This document shows, one piece after another, positions 49,101 through 62,978 of a DNA stretch of 64,000 nt. Made by a program: the position numbers and the translations under genes. How positions within the stretch are numbered: position 1 is the stretch's first letter; every line of letters starts with the position of its first letter. The notes beneath the pieces were generated by a model. It was not told where the DNA came from. It did no database searches and was given only the letters and a program-made list of their open reading frames with translations. The stretch spans positions 26,433,245-26,497,244 of the forward strand of contig NC_066316.1 of the NCBI RefSeq assembly GCF_022539315.1, in the 5' to 3' direction. Origin of the DNA: Serinus canaria (taxonomy: Eukaryota; Chordata; Aves; Passeriformes; Fringillidae).

Positions 49101-52100
49101 TGAAATGCCATTCTCTATAAGCACTAATATTTCATCTTTTAAATGTGAACTTTTGCTGCAGACTACCATGCTTCTGTGCCATGTAGGATCAAACTACTTG
49201 GCAGGGCAGCAAATTTGATTTGCACTAGGAAAGGGATATTACGCATATAAAATTTCACAGTTCGTTTTGTATCCTAATCATCAGAAGCCCTTATTCAAGG
49301 TCTGAACCAGAGGGATTTGCTGCTCAGAAAATCAGTGTATCCAATATCAAAATATTCCAAAAAGTTAATTTCATTTCATCCTTCCAAAGTCAGTTAATGA
49401 AAGGTGCAATTCTAGTGAATAGTCTCTGGTCACAAAACTCTCTGAGTCCTCTTTAGTTTCATTAGGAGAGCGAATGAATGTAATGTTAGATGCTGACATT
49501 TAAGGGTCACTGCACTCCTATACATTGCAATAGGATGGATACCCATTAAAAATATTATAAGACTAATCCTGCAAAGGGTGAACCAGAAGCTGAGGATGCT
49601 CAGACCGCCTTAGGGGCTACTGCTTTCTAGACAGATCTCTAATGATGTAGCTCTGCTCTTCTGATGCTCATGTTCTCCACCTTGTTGTGATTGCTGCTTG
49701 CTCCTGGCTCACTGTGAGCTTCACAGGGATCAAAACCCTGCCTTCAGGGATGTGCCTGAACCCATATTCATTTCCACTGAAGAAACAATGACTATTGCCA
49801 GAAAAACCCCTGCTACTCAACATTAGGTGAGGGAATGCCCTCTTTTTCCCTTGTTAGGTGGTTCAGAAGGTAAGTGATTTGCAAAGTCTGTGAGGCAGAC
49901 CTGTCAGCATTTTTCCTCATGGTTACAGACAGCCAGGAAAGAAAGAGCAGAGTACTTGCATGAGATTAATCTGTCATAGCAAGAGTATTTATTTTACTGA
50001 CCTAAATCTTGGTTCTCCCACCTCTTCTCTCTACAGCTGTGGGCCATTATTGGTATATATTTCTTCATTTATAACATTCTGAAGTAAAATCTTTAATGTT
50101 GCTGATTTTTGGAACTGAGTGTGACTGAGATGCTGTGCCGCTGGCAGAGCACAGTTTGGTCTTCTGGCAGAACCCAGGCAACTTTTGGCTCAGCAAAGGC
50201 CTAAATTGCTGCACCCCCAGACTGGGTTCAAGGTGCTGCAGACCTTAAGCTGATGCAGAGAGCAGCAATCACAGAGTGTCAGGTCCGTTCTTTTGCCCAC
50301 ATTAGTGGGTGTCTTCACTGTGGCTGCTGAGCTCATCCAGTCCTCAGACTTCCTCATGTCTCATTGAGTGATGTGTAAAAGTTGCTGGAAAATGTGCTCT
50401 ACTTTATATACAAAAAGAAATAACTGCTGGTTGGTCTGTGTTGGTGCTCTTCTCATGTTACTCACCCAGAATGAAGTCAGCAGTTCAGGGTGCTCTGGCT
50501 GCTGCCACTGGCCCCCAGACCCCCTTCCTTGTTCAGAGCTCCCTATCCAGGTCTGCAGAACTGAACCTCTGAGTCCAGTCCTTAGTCAGAGTCCTCTTAA
50601 ACCATGCACAAAATCGACAAGGGGGTGCTGAGAGCTGGATGCTGACCTGAGAGTCAGCACAGACCTGCAGTGAAAGCACAGGCAAGATACTTCAGATTCA
50701 GTTTTTCCGTGTGCACTGATTTCTCTCTGGACTCTGAAGACCATGACTGAAAAATGAATGCAGGCACCAAACCTGAGTACCAGCCTTAATAAAACTCTAA
50801 TTGAGAAGAAAACCATTAAAACCTAACCAATATCCATACTTTGACACTCCTATGGAAAATTATTAGCATTTTAATTATAATAAGCTACTTTGTGTTTTAA
50901 AGCAAATAATAAGTCAAAATAATATTTTATTGTTATGAGTAATTCAGTTTTAAATCTCAATCCGTTGTGATTAATTTAAACAATGTGGGTCTTAATGTAG
51001 CCATTTAGTAGGGCAGGATAAATCCTGAATACATTTAAAACTGCAAGTTACAGGATTTAGGGGTTTTTTTATTCATCACATCTCATTCCAAAAACCATGG
51101 TGTTGTAGAAAAAATTTTACATATTATATGCAAAGTTTTAATAGTTTTCAGATAGTTCTCTATACCTTTGGCACATTATAAGTCTCTAAACTTCCCTAGA
51201 CATTGTGCTGCACAATTATAGACTGATCAAGAGAAAATAAATCAAAAATGAGCCCATCTAGGAGTTTCTAAATGATGCCTGTGCTGGAAGATGCAGTCCT
51301 TTAGGGTGTCTTGGTGTGTACAGTACTACTGATAAACCCAATTTTTGAAAGAAATGTCTGCACATCCTGCTTCAAAGCAGGACAGCCATTTCAGCCCTAG
51401 AGCCAAAAGTTATTACTACTAAACCAGTCTCCAACCATGAGCTCACAGTTCTAAACTACTGGCTATGCGGGGGAGCAGTAAAGCACACCAGACTCCTGGT
51501 CTTCATCAGCACCTCTCCCTTTCCACTTCCACTCCATTCCCTTCCTCACACAAGGATTCATGTTGAAGCAGAAGATGTCTGGGCAGTCATTCTTTGCAGT
51601 CATTTCTGCCTCTGTGATTGTATCAGCAGAGCCAGCTGAGGACAGCAGATGCTTCAAGTTATTTTAGACAGGAAGTCAGGAAGAGGTTGTCTACATCAAG
51701 CCAGAATCAAGCTTGTGTTCTGCTGTATCACACTAACCTGTTTTGTCTCTGAAGGTTGTCACAGCTTTGAAATTATTGTGAACAAAGTGGGAAAAATAGC
51801 CCTGTGACTATCTTTACATCTAGGGGACAGTACCAGAGAACTGTGCAAAATACAAATCATCAAGACACTTAAATAAATGTCAATATTTCATTACCACAGC
51901 TTGTGTCCAGCTAATTTTCCAGGCTTCACCCAGCACTTGTAATGAGTCATTGACAACTAGCAGAAGAAGTGCACATTGGTTAGAGGCCTACCAAGGAGGC
52001 TAAGCATGAGGTTACTTTTCAAAAATCCCTGAGATTCTGGGACAAACAGTCACACACTGGGAGTTCCATCCATGACTCCTTGGTCTTCTGGCTGAGTGAA

Positions 52101-55100
52101 GGTAAATGGCATTTTTCTGCTACTCTGACCACAGCATGTAACCACATACTGTAACCACAGATGGTAGCACCACGCCTTCAGAGGAGCTGCTCTTTCCCTC
52201 TTTCTTCCTCATACCTTTCCCTCAGTAATTCTTGTGCTATGAGGAATGTTTCCACAGGACTCTGTGGGTTTTATGTATTGAAAGATCAAAGCCTCATATG
52301 GAGAACTATAGGATCAGCCAGGCTGACTTTTTACAGTCCCCAGGCACCACATTTCAAGACTTATTTTCCAAGCCCTTTTTCAAATGGGACACAGGAGAGT
52401 TTGTGCAGTGCTGGTACCCTCACAGTTCAAGCACATATCTGAGCAGAGAAAATATTCATCCTTTTTGTTGCAGACACCCAATTGGATATGCTATGTTCTT
52501 TCAGCTGCTTGATTGCTATTTGGCAGTAGTTTCTGAACAATTTCAAATTTAATGGTTGTGTGTATCAAATAAAGGGCCTGCAGTAAAGCAGACTCCAAGG
52601 ATATGCATATTTTATGCTTAGATCTAAAATTAATAACTGCTGTTAGTGCAAATAAGTAAAAGAAGTAATATGTCATCACTGGACTTTTGTTTAGACTAAT
52701 TTATGTGATATCTGCTCTGCATCAAGCAATACAAACATTCTTCTCTCTGGCTCCAATATTAGTACATACATTTGGGATGAAAATAGTATGACAGGAAAAG
52801 CAACCTGCCATGCTTTTGATTTTGACTAAAATATGTTTTTCAGGAAAAAATGAATTTATTTAAGGTAATAGAGAAACACTGTTCTTCATCTCAAGAACTT
52901 CCAAGGCTCTCCTCTGAAGCCATGGGGATTTTTGGGTTAATCCACAGGTAGGATTCAGTGAGGTGCAGAAACTACTCACAGTGAAACATATTACATAGTG
53001 TCCATCCATCCAAGCTGAAAGTCACAATGCAGGACTAGAGAGTTGGTCAAAACTAACCAGACCACTTGGAGGCAAAGTACTGGTCTTTCCTTTGCTTTCA
53101 GAGACTCCTAAAATAGAGTGTTGTCAATTCAGCCATTGCTGATTTTAGTGAAATTAAGTGAGAGGTGAGGTAGCAACTCATACCCAAGGGAAAGGATATA
53201 TGCCACTGCAGCAGTCTTGTCAACAGGTGGGAAAAGCACAAAGGAGAGGCTTGTATGTCGTGGAGGTCTCTCCCTGTGGCTTCACAAAGCCTTGGTGTGC
53301 ACCATTTCCTCAGAAAGCCCTTCAGAAACATTTCAGACACATGTATATGATAAATATTCAGCAAAGTCCTTGGCAGAAGACTAAAGTTTTAGTTAACATA
53401 AATGACTATTGTCTGCAGCAACTAGCAGGCTAGTCCATGGAGGGAGATGCAGTTTTTGATTTTGTCCTAAGCAATATGTGGGGCCTCCTTCGAAATGAAG
53501 GATCACCCTTTCTGACCATAAAGCACTTGAAATCAACATTCTTATGGCAGTGAACAGCCAAAATTGTATTTTCAGAAGGGGGACATACATTAAAGTGAGA
53601 AATCCTGTCAAAATGGAATTTAAGAGAAGAAGCAACAGCAAAAAAAGTAGATCCTGTATTTATACACACTAGTTATAGCTTCAGAGTAATTGTAGATTTC
53701 ATATCTAAAAAAACCCTCAGAAACCAATCCTTAAAGGACCACACATAAAGGCAGCATGAGTGTATAATGTAGCAAGGGCAGCTAATTGGGGTAAGAAGAA
53801 ATCCTTCAAACAGTGAAGCTCATGGGAAGCAATGAAGAAAATAGCAAAGAACATAAACCATAATAATTCAAATGTCAATTTGTAATAAAGCTGGCCAAAA
53901 AGATTGTAAGGAACAATGCACAAAAGGAATAAAAAAAGGCAATAATTTTTTTTCCCCAGCATATTAAAAGAAATTCTGTCAGACACATTGTAGGGTTGAG
54001 AAATGATTGTGCTGTAACAGTAGTGCTTATGAATTACAAAGTAATATGCATGGGGCAAGGAACCCTAAATGTACACACTCAGTTATGAGCTCTAGATAAG
54101 CTATTATCACTGGAAAGGAGATCTGGTGGATTTTGTTCTTGTGGGTAGCTTGGTGAAAATGTCAGATCAGTGTTCAGCAGCTACACAGTACCAAGCAGAA
54201 TGTTAGAAATAATTGAGAAAAAAATGTAGAAAATGCTGAATAAAATTTGCAAAAAAATACCTCTAAACTTTCTAGATATTATGTATTGCTGGGGAATGGT
54301 GGGCTGTCTGTGAGCATTTCATTCAAGGGTCTTCTTTCCATCCCTGAAAAACAGTAACTTGGGGGTGATCTCAGTGATATGAGCTTGGTTTTGTCACTTT
54401 AAAAATAGCTTTTATGGTTTGTGCAATGAAGAGTATGAAATAATGCTCTTACTGGAAAAAGACAATCACTTACAACCTTTTTCTCAGCTTGATATGACCA
54501 TATGCTTAAGTGTCTTGCTACTTAGGAAAAGGCATTTTCTCTTTTTACAAGCCAAAATTACTCAGCAATTGCAGGATGGAGTGAGGTGCTTACACCAGGT
54601 TTCACAAAAGCTACCCCCTTTAGTAGGGAGCAGCCTGGTGGAGAGCTGAAACTCCGACCAAGGATATCTGTGGTGTGAAGGCTCCCAGGTCAGGTGAGAT
54701 TGCTCAACCCCAAACCTCCCCTGGTGAGAGGTATCCATAATGACTTTCATTTCCTGAGTGTGGCTGGGTGAAGGGATAGCAACAAGCCTCCATTTCCTTC
54801 CTAAAAGGAAATTTTAGCATTTCCTTGAAGCACATGAGATCTAGATTACCTCTCTTGCCTAAATGTTCACTCCCAGTAGACTGTCCTTGGTATGATCTGT
54901 AAGGTATTCATAGGTGGTAGATTTGAATTTCTTCTGGAGAAGGCTTCACCAATCTGTCTAAAATATTAAATATCAATGAATAAGAAAGTGGACATGATTC
55001 TACAGTTTTGTGCCTGAGTCACTTGTTGGGGAAGGTGAGGAAATGTGGATTGGAACTGCTGCTCTTGTTTATACTCTTACCACATTGAAAAGTATCCTAT

Positions 55101-56899
55101 TCAATACATGACAGGTACCTTTTCACTGTCTCCTTGTATCTGAGACCTTGAATCCAAAAATGGCTTCTTGCCTGATATTTGAGATCCTCTCTTATTCAAT
55201 GCACTTGAGAATGGATTCGAGTTTCAGTTTGTTAGTAGTGAGAACAGCAACCTATAGTAAATAGTGATTAGTCTTAAGGGTCAGCCTGCTTAGTGCCAAC
55301 ATGAGCTGGATCCTTCTGGGTTGGCCTTTCTGCGCTAGGGGAAGATTCATTTCAGAAATGGGGCCATCTGCAGATCCACGAATATTGAGGACTTAAACAC
55401 AACAGTGGCAAGAATGTCCTCAAGTTGTTTTGTGGATTTATTGCCTACCTAACTGCTGTGAGCAGTTTCAGTGATGATGATCCCTATGGGACTATCACTT
55501 TTTTGCAGATCCAGCTTTTAGGTCACCCATACCTAAAAGTAAAGCCGACCATTTTTCTGATGACTTTCTTCTGAGTTCATGCATCTTGAATACCTTAGTC
55601 ATCTTCATCTTTTTGTTAGGTTTTGGACAGTATTGAAAGGAAGCTACAGAAGAATTAACCTATTGGTGAGGAACTGATCTTTTGGAAGCTGGTCTAAGAC
55701 TGGAAGGAATGCTTGTTACACCCAAAATCCCACATACCTCTTCGACTTCTCTTCCAAGTGCAAAAGAAACTCCCCCAACCTCACTTCTCTACTAAACACA
55801 TAATAAAAGATCAAAAAAGGGGGTTTTACACAAATCTGTGCACAACTTCTTCTTAGGGAGAGAAAGAGAGCAGGAACCACACATGGTATATTGCCTTAAA
55901 GTGCTACTGGATAGCCATCTGATCCTGCTAATGAAGGGTGTGGTGCAAGAGCCAGAGCAAACCAGAAAATGACACATTGGCTTTTACATTAACATTTTGT
56001 TTGCCTTTGAAGAACACACGAAAGCAAGTCAGAGACCTCAGAGGAAGAGATCTATTTTATGGCCTGTGCCTTTGATTTCCTTTTGAAAGAAAGTTTGCTT
56101 GCTTTCCAAGAACTGACCTTCAGAACAACTTTTTTGTTGCATTTCTCTTCCTCATTTTTCTTGTCCATAGACAGGCCAACAATATTACAGCCTCTGGAAT
56201 CCCAAAATCTTTCTTTGGCACAAGGAGGAAGTTATTGTATGAATTTACTCTAATAGGTCAGAGTCTCAGCTGGTGTGAATTGCTGTAACTCCACCAGAGT
56301 GTTGCTGATTTACACTAGCAAGTAATATGGGTCTGTTTCTCCAACTGCCAGAATTCATACTTCCTTCAGCAGAAATACCAGGTCCCATTAAAATCCTTCA
56401 GTGGGTTTCTGCTGGACAAGCAGAAGCCCTGTTACTCTGTTCCAATATCTAATTGCCATCTGGAATCAGTAGCAACCACATGAGAATGTTAAACTGCAAC
56501 TTTGAGAAGCCTGCCTCTCTTTGGGCTTTATTCACTGCTGCAACACTAGATCTGTGTAGCTTCCAAGAGCTGAGTGGAGTCCTCCATGCTGAATTCAGTG
56601 CCCTGTACTTGTCTAATCACTTTCCTAATATATTTTTTCTCCTTTTCCCAAGCACTTATTTTGCATGTTTTGAGGGGAGGATGGGCTCTAATGGAAAATT
56701 GAAGATTCTGTCTCTTCTTCAAGATTGATGTTTCCATCCTCCATTGGCCAACCCAGTATAAAAGCTGCCTCATATTTTCTCTTGTTTGTTTCTTTTTTGC
56801 TGAAGTCATCCTCACTCTGGGATTTTTTTAATTCTTCCTATGAGCTATTATTTATGAATTCACCTTTAAATTCTTCCCCTTTAACTTCTAACTGATCCC

Positions 56900-57110
56900 A
56901 CGTATTGTTTTGTGATAAACACAAGCACATTAGCAGAAGGGAGCATTAGGATGTTTAAGCGTTGTTTATGGATTAGGGCAGGCTAAAATATTTGCACCAG
57001 TGATTATATTTTCAGTTAAATCAAAAGCTATTGTCCACATGCACATGTGAGGAAGATATTTAGACATTAAAGATTTCAAATGTGGAATTCACTCTAGGTA
57101 AACTATTTGA
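56900..57110. promoter_or_regulatory. Candidate element with paired FOX cores
   Basis: TGTTTAT cores occur in opposite orientations at 56915-56921 (minus) and 56963-56969 (plus), in an AT-rich block that keeps two CpGs. This is a motif-level suggestion only. Confidence 0.2.
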
Positions 57111-58227
57111 GTTTGGGTTGGTGTTTTTGTGCTTGGTTTTTTAAAATTTTTTTTTAATAAAAAAGAATGACACTTTTCTTCAGAAAGGAACTGACAGTGT
57201 GAAGAACATGGATCTTGATATAAATACCTTCTCTAAATCTGCCCACTGGTGCTTATATCATGAACTATCACTTCTGTAGCATGGAGTTTCATCTCCCAAA
57301 CACATGGGAGCCACAGTATCTGCAATGTCTGCACAAAAGCTTGGCATGTCCCATAAGAAAGTCTGGTTATTGCCCCAGGCAGCAAACAAGATCCTAAATG
57401 CTCTTAAATCTGTAAGACAGAACTTCTCAGGACTTGTGCATAAAAGTAAGTTCAACAAATGGATATTAGTGTGAAATATTTGTATTATCAGATCCCCAGC
57501 TTCCATGTGGTGCTGAGTGTTTTTAAATGTTGCATATGAAAGCAGGAAAAAAAGACTCTGGAACCAATAAAAGCAAGGCACGGTTCCACCAAAGACATCC
57601 TCAAAGAACAGAGAACAGGCAATGATTTAAGGACTCTGTGCATGAGATTTCAGCAACCTCCACAAATCTGGGAAAGGTGAGAAGAAATGATTCCCTCACT
57701 GAAAAGGGGAACTAATCTTTGAATGAACTGCAGTAGTTTTCTAAGGAAAAAATAGCATATGTTCAGGGCTATTTCTGTGCAGTCTGGAGTAACATAAATG
57801 CAATACAGTTATGGATGCTAACACCTCTAGGTTCTTCTTAGTTAACCAAGTAGTAAAATTTCCTAAGGTACTATTCACCAACAGTTTGCTTCCTGCTCAG
57901 TCATGTCAGTATTTGACCCTTAGGACTCCTCAGATACGTTTTGTGTTCTTTTCTGTCATTTGCATGGACTATAACACCTTTGCTGTGTTAAAGAATGAGG
58001 ATGAAGCTGGAGACTGATGACATTGTGCTGCAGTGGACATGGTACCATTATTTATTTAAAATTGTATCTGCAGTCTTGTGACTAATTTCTACTCCTGCAT
58101 GTAAAATAGATTTATTTTCAGAAGTCAGTGTGACACCAAGAGGTAACAATAAAATGGAACCAGTATTAGGGAAGATTCCTACCCTTGGTTTCCATGCTTG
58201 CTGTACAGTGATAGCTAGTTAATGCTA

Positions 58228-58690
58228 ATCATAGAATCATAGAATATCCTGAGTTGGAAAGGATCCACAAGGAACACTGAAGTCCAGCTTTTGGCCCTGT
58301 CCAGAACAGTCCCAACAATCACACCATGTGCCTGAGAGTGTTGTCCAAATATTTATTGAACTCTGTCTTGGTGCCATGACCAGTTCCCAACCACCTTCTG
58401 TGTGAAGAACCTTTTCCTAATACTGAGTTTAAACCTTCCCTGACTCAGCTTTGTGCTGTTTCCCTGGTACCTGTCCCTGGTCACCACAGAGGAGAGATCA
58501 GTGCCTGCCCTTCCTTCTCCCTTCATGAGGAAGGTGTATCTGCAATGTATCTCCTCTTCTCCAGGCTGAACAGACCAAGTGACCACAGCAGTTGCTCATA
58601 CAGCTTCCTCTGCAGGCCCTTCACCATCTTTCTTACCCTCTTTTGGACACTCTCCAAGAGCTTTATATCTTTGTCTTTATATATGTTCAT
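58228..58690 (-). mobile_element. CR1 LINE 3' fragment
   Basis: It begins on the plus strand with ATCATAGAATCATAGAAT, the reverse complement of the CR1 tail repeats. It then runs through CCTGAGTTGGAAAGGATCCA, GTGAAGAACCTTTTCCTAAT and CTTCTCCAGGCTGAACAGAC to TTGGACACTCTCCAAGAGCT. The insertion is therefore on the minus strand, 5'-truncated, about 460 bp. It is the best-preserved CR1 in the window. Frames across it are not functional ORF2. Confidence 0.95.
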
Positions 58691-61600
58691 GCTGCTCTTG
58701 AGACTTACATCACTTGGACATCCCTCTAGCAGCTACGTGTCACAGAGAGAATTTGCTGGAAGCTCGCAGAGGTGGACTTCCACAGCCCCAGAGATCTTAG
58801 AACCAATGTACAGCCAGTACAGAGAGTGTTCCCAGATCTCTTCTCGCCCAGCTGTGTGAGTGCTGGGATCAGGAATGATCTGAAAAAGGAGAATCAAAAA
58901 TGAAACCTGCTCAATGTCAGTATTTCTTGAATTCAGCCCATTACCCTGTATACTTCAGAGAAATTAAATCAAAAGGTCGAATGTCATTCTCCCCCAAAAT
59001 TGCAAGTAAAATTAACAGATATTTCAATCCACTGATATTTCTCTTTCAAATAATATATCTTGATGACTTGTTTAAAAAACAAGTCAGTGATTCCAGCCAA
59101 GTCTTCTCCGACTTAGAAATTGAGTTGTAACAGTCTGTGTGATCTGATTTAACTTCAGTTGCACATAGTGTTTTTCTTCCACTGTTATTCTGTGTATTTC
59201 AAATAAATATTTTACTTCTTTATGTATTTAATTCAAAGTAACAATATGAGTACAGTATAATCTTGTCTGCACTAGGACTGAGAATAACATGGAACATATT
59301 CAGAGTAGTATAAAAGAAATACCCTTTCTACATGGGTGTTATATTCAGGTTTTATTTGCACGTATTCCCTATAATTATAGTTTAAGTGGGCTGTTTTCCA
59401 TACCCACATAGGCAGTATTTTCCACATAAAGGTTCACATTGACTTTAGACCCACCCACAAGCTATTTACTTGCATCTATACATATAATGATCAAGCTCAT
59501 AGCTACTTCAGTCAAACCTAAATATTTTAACTTGTGCTTCTTTAGCCAGCCATTTTCTCCTGAACAAGTTGTTTCCAGTTTACACAATTGTTTTTATGAA
59601 GTTTCTGGTGCAATGCGTTTGCTCTTTCACATGGGTAATGAGTGCAGCCTCAAATTCAAACACAGATTTTGAGCAACCAAAACATTATGAAAGTTTTTGC
59701 AAAAAAAAATTATTTTAGTTGTTTTCCAATGTTTAGGCTGTTTGCAGAAGCTGGATTTCACTTGAAATTCTTTTTTTTTAATCTCCCAAAAGTTCAGCAG
59801 AACTAAGTCATCCAAATTTTCATTTATTTTACTATGTTGTTCGTCTGTTGAACATCAAATTGATTCTTATTGCCAGACATTTTGAATCTGCAAATATGAG
59901 AACAGGCAAAATACTAAGCAGCAGTGCAAACCATAAACCCATTTCCCACTCAGTTTTGGACCTTTCCCACTAAACTCTTTCTCAAGCTATTCCTAATGAC
60001 ACTATTGTAAACATGCTCTTCTCCCTGGATTTTTAGATTGAAAATATGATGACACTGTAAGCTGCACAGTAGCATGGAGTAAGTGAGGACATCTTTGCAA
60101 CAGGAAGATTCCCAAAGAAATAACATCTGCATGTATGTCTCTTGATCTCAGGGAAATGTCCTCTCAGGCTTGAGAAAATTTCCAGTTCAGAGCAACCCCC
60201 AATGTTATCACTCTCTTCAAAGTGGACCATCAGTGTAAAATGAGCATTTTTCTCAAAAGAACACCTCCTAGGCACAGGAAATTTTTGTAGGTAGGGATAT
60301 TCCCAAACAACATGAAAATCCTCAAAGGGAAAACACCATGGGATGTGAACTCAAGGGAAAAAGAAGGTAATGTACACATACATGCATACAATGTGAAATC
60401 TTTCAGGGAAAACATTCTGTCCAAAGTAATATGTGAAGGGTTTTGTTTTGAAGAAGCCACCCCCTGCTGTGGCAGTAAGTATGCATGTATGATTACTAAG
60501 ATGCCTAATTAAATTATCCTTATCTGAATGCCAGCTGAACTCAACAAAGCAGATAATAAGTTCCAGAAACAGATACCATGTGGGGGGCAAATTATTTTAC
60601 TTCGAAAAACTGGAGCTTGAAATTAGAGATGTGTAAATAATGGAGAACATGGTTTCCCTCCACCCCCACTGTCTGCACCTGAACTGCTATTTCCATCAGA
60701 CGGATCACGGAGCCAAAAGGGAGCTGCTCTCACAGCTCTGCATCTGTGAAGAGACTTTAGTCTGCCTTCTAACTCCACTTTTAAAAGTGGGTTTCCTGCA
60801 GATTTGCGCATGGACAAGTGGGAGTGATACTGCCTTATATTCTTGCACAAATTAAACAGCAGCTATAAAGAATCAGAGTATTATAAACTCTTGATTATTT
60901 TTCAGAGTTTTATCCTGGCTGCAGATTAACTGCATCATGTGAGGAGAGGCTCCAAAGATGGTTTTGTATGGAACTAACTCTTCTGAGGAAAAGTCATCCA
61001 TTGGGGCACTGCCCAGCACATGTGGAGTCTCAACACAACTTTGTGCAGGAACAATCAAGTCTTCCACACAACACTTCTGGATCTGAGTCCCTGAGAACAC
61101 TGTGCTTTCTACATTTCCAAATATATTCAATATGTGCCTGTGTTAACTTAACCCATCACTGGACCTGCTGGATCAAAACTAGGTCCTAAAAATCCACTGG
61201 CTCAGACATTTCCAAGCACTCAATGGACTTCTTGAAGTGCTAACATCGTTTTGATGCAGCACCTGAGAGAACTAGGGCTCCTTGAACCTGAAGACCCAAG
61301 GAGTACACTGCAGAAACCAGATTATCTTTACATCAACAGAAGCCAAATATAATCAACAGTGAGACAGGGCTAATTAGACTTTCTAGATCTTACAACTCAT
61401 CCCTTAGATTTAGGTTTCAATCACTTTCCCCAAAAGACACGTGACCAATTATTGACACATTCTACAGCACAGAAGTGGTCCAGGCTTTTTGGGCCAGTGT
61501 CCAGTCAGTGCCCAGCTTTGGCACAGCGGAATGCTTTGCTGAAAAGTGTTTTTTGGAGCCAAGGCCTCTTTGGGAAAATATGGCTTACAGGGCAGAAGAG

Positions 61601-62914
61601 GGGACTTCGCTGGTTTGACTTAAAGCCAGTTCAGGCCTCTTCCAAGAACAGCAAGCAAGCAGCCAAAGAAGTTGGTAATTTTGGCACATCTTGGACTTAT
61701 TAATGTATCTGTGGAGTCAGTAAAACAATGCAAAGCAATGGATTTTTCAGTGCCCGGTGATTGGTAAGACCAATACTAGAAACATTATGCCATGTAAGGT
61801 GTGATCATCTAAACACTCTCATGGTACCTATAGAAATAACCTTCCACTGATTCTGCATGAAATTCACTGATCAAGGAAGACTTCTGTCCCTTGGTTTGTG
61901 TCAGAACATAAAAAAGGGGATCAGATATGAGCCATTTATTAATCTGAAGTGCTGGAACTTGAGCTGAGCTTTAGGAGGACCTTTCTGGGGGCAAGAACAG
62001 CTCACAAAAACGTCAACCCTAAGGAAAAGTTCAGCCAGTGCAGATTTGCAGTTGCTTGTCCGAGACAATGGACTCTGGTAAACAACCTCACTCTTCTATG
62101 CTGCAACTGGGCACTACTGAACTCACACCAGTGCCAGATACATATCAGTAGCAGAACAGTTCTGGAGAGACAGCAGAAACTTCTCCCCTGGCCTGATCTA
62201 CCTGGCCAAAAGTTGGTCAGTGAAATGTCTTTATGCTTCAGACACATTATAGACAATTATAGTAATATCAGTAATAGTATAGAAATATCAGTATATCCTT
62301 GGATGAGCTAATAGATCTAATATATTACACATCCTATGTGTATAATGTATGTAGTCTATATAGTTGCATGTGTATTATCATAAGGCATACTTTATATTAC
62401 ATATAATATAACATATAATATTTTTATGTTGATAGTCTATATATTGTGATACAAATAAAAAAAAGTAAGAACATTTCATTTAGGAACAAAATTTTCTCTC
62501 TTTTCAATTTTCTCTTTCTTTTATTTTTTGGTAAAAAGTGTGTTGCAATGGTAAACTTGAAGGAACAATATTACAAGACTAACACTGCTGGAGTTGGAAA
62601 AGTGTGTTTTATATTGATAGCATAGACCAATATACATCAGGAAACAAATTTTCTAGGAAACTCATTTTTTTCTGTGAAGGCTAATATAATAAATCACATA
62701 AAGTTCACTTTTGCCTTGAAATTCTAGTGATGCTGTGAATGGTTTTAAAGAAAGGATTTGGCTGCAAGTATGTCTATGGTGAAGGTAAAATTCCTCAGGA
62801 ACAAAGGTTTTTCCTCATGCTGGAGGCACAACCACAGTGCAAAGTCTTGGTCAAAAACTGTTCATCATTCCTTACAGATTTCCTTTGTAATATTGCCAAA
62901 GCCAGCTTCAAAGA
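58691..62914. other. Desert segment, no gene seen
   Basis: No supported gene. A strongly AT-rich, partly palindromic TATA/ATAT stretch lies at about 62310-62465. Frames up to 120 codons are unrecognised. Confidence 0.7.
62310..62465. repeat. AT-rich low-complexity stretch
   Basis: Dense TATA/ATAT/ATTACATATAATATA-type sequence with many short self-complementary words. Confidence 0.7.
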
Positions 62915-62978
62915 TTTCATAGAAATTATGGTCGGAAGGGACTTTCAGATCATTCAGTCAAACTTCCTGGTACACCAC
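62915..62978 (-). mobile_element. Short degraded CR1 3' tail
   Basis: TTTCATAGAAATTATGGTCG, GAAGGGACTTTCAGATCATT and CAGTCAAACTTCCTGG follow the CR1 3' end in reverse orientation. Only about 60 bp are recognisable. Confidence 0.65.

Larger units (their letters stand above)
45561..58227. other. Desert segment, no gene seen
   Basis: All frames are short and unrecognised. It holds an imperfect TTTTA array at 46131-46180, a second exact MEF3 site TCAGGTTTC at 46849-46857 and a FOX-type motif pair near 56.9 kb. I see nothing else I can name. Confidence 0.7.

Noticed and set aside
58353..58586. 77-codon minus-strand frame
   Set aside because: It lies wholly inside the CR1 fragment and is not an intact ORF2 segment.
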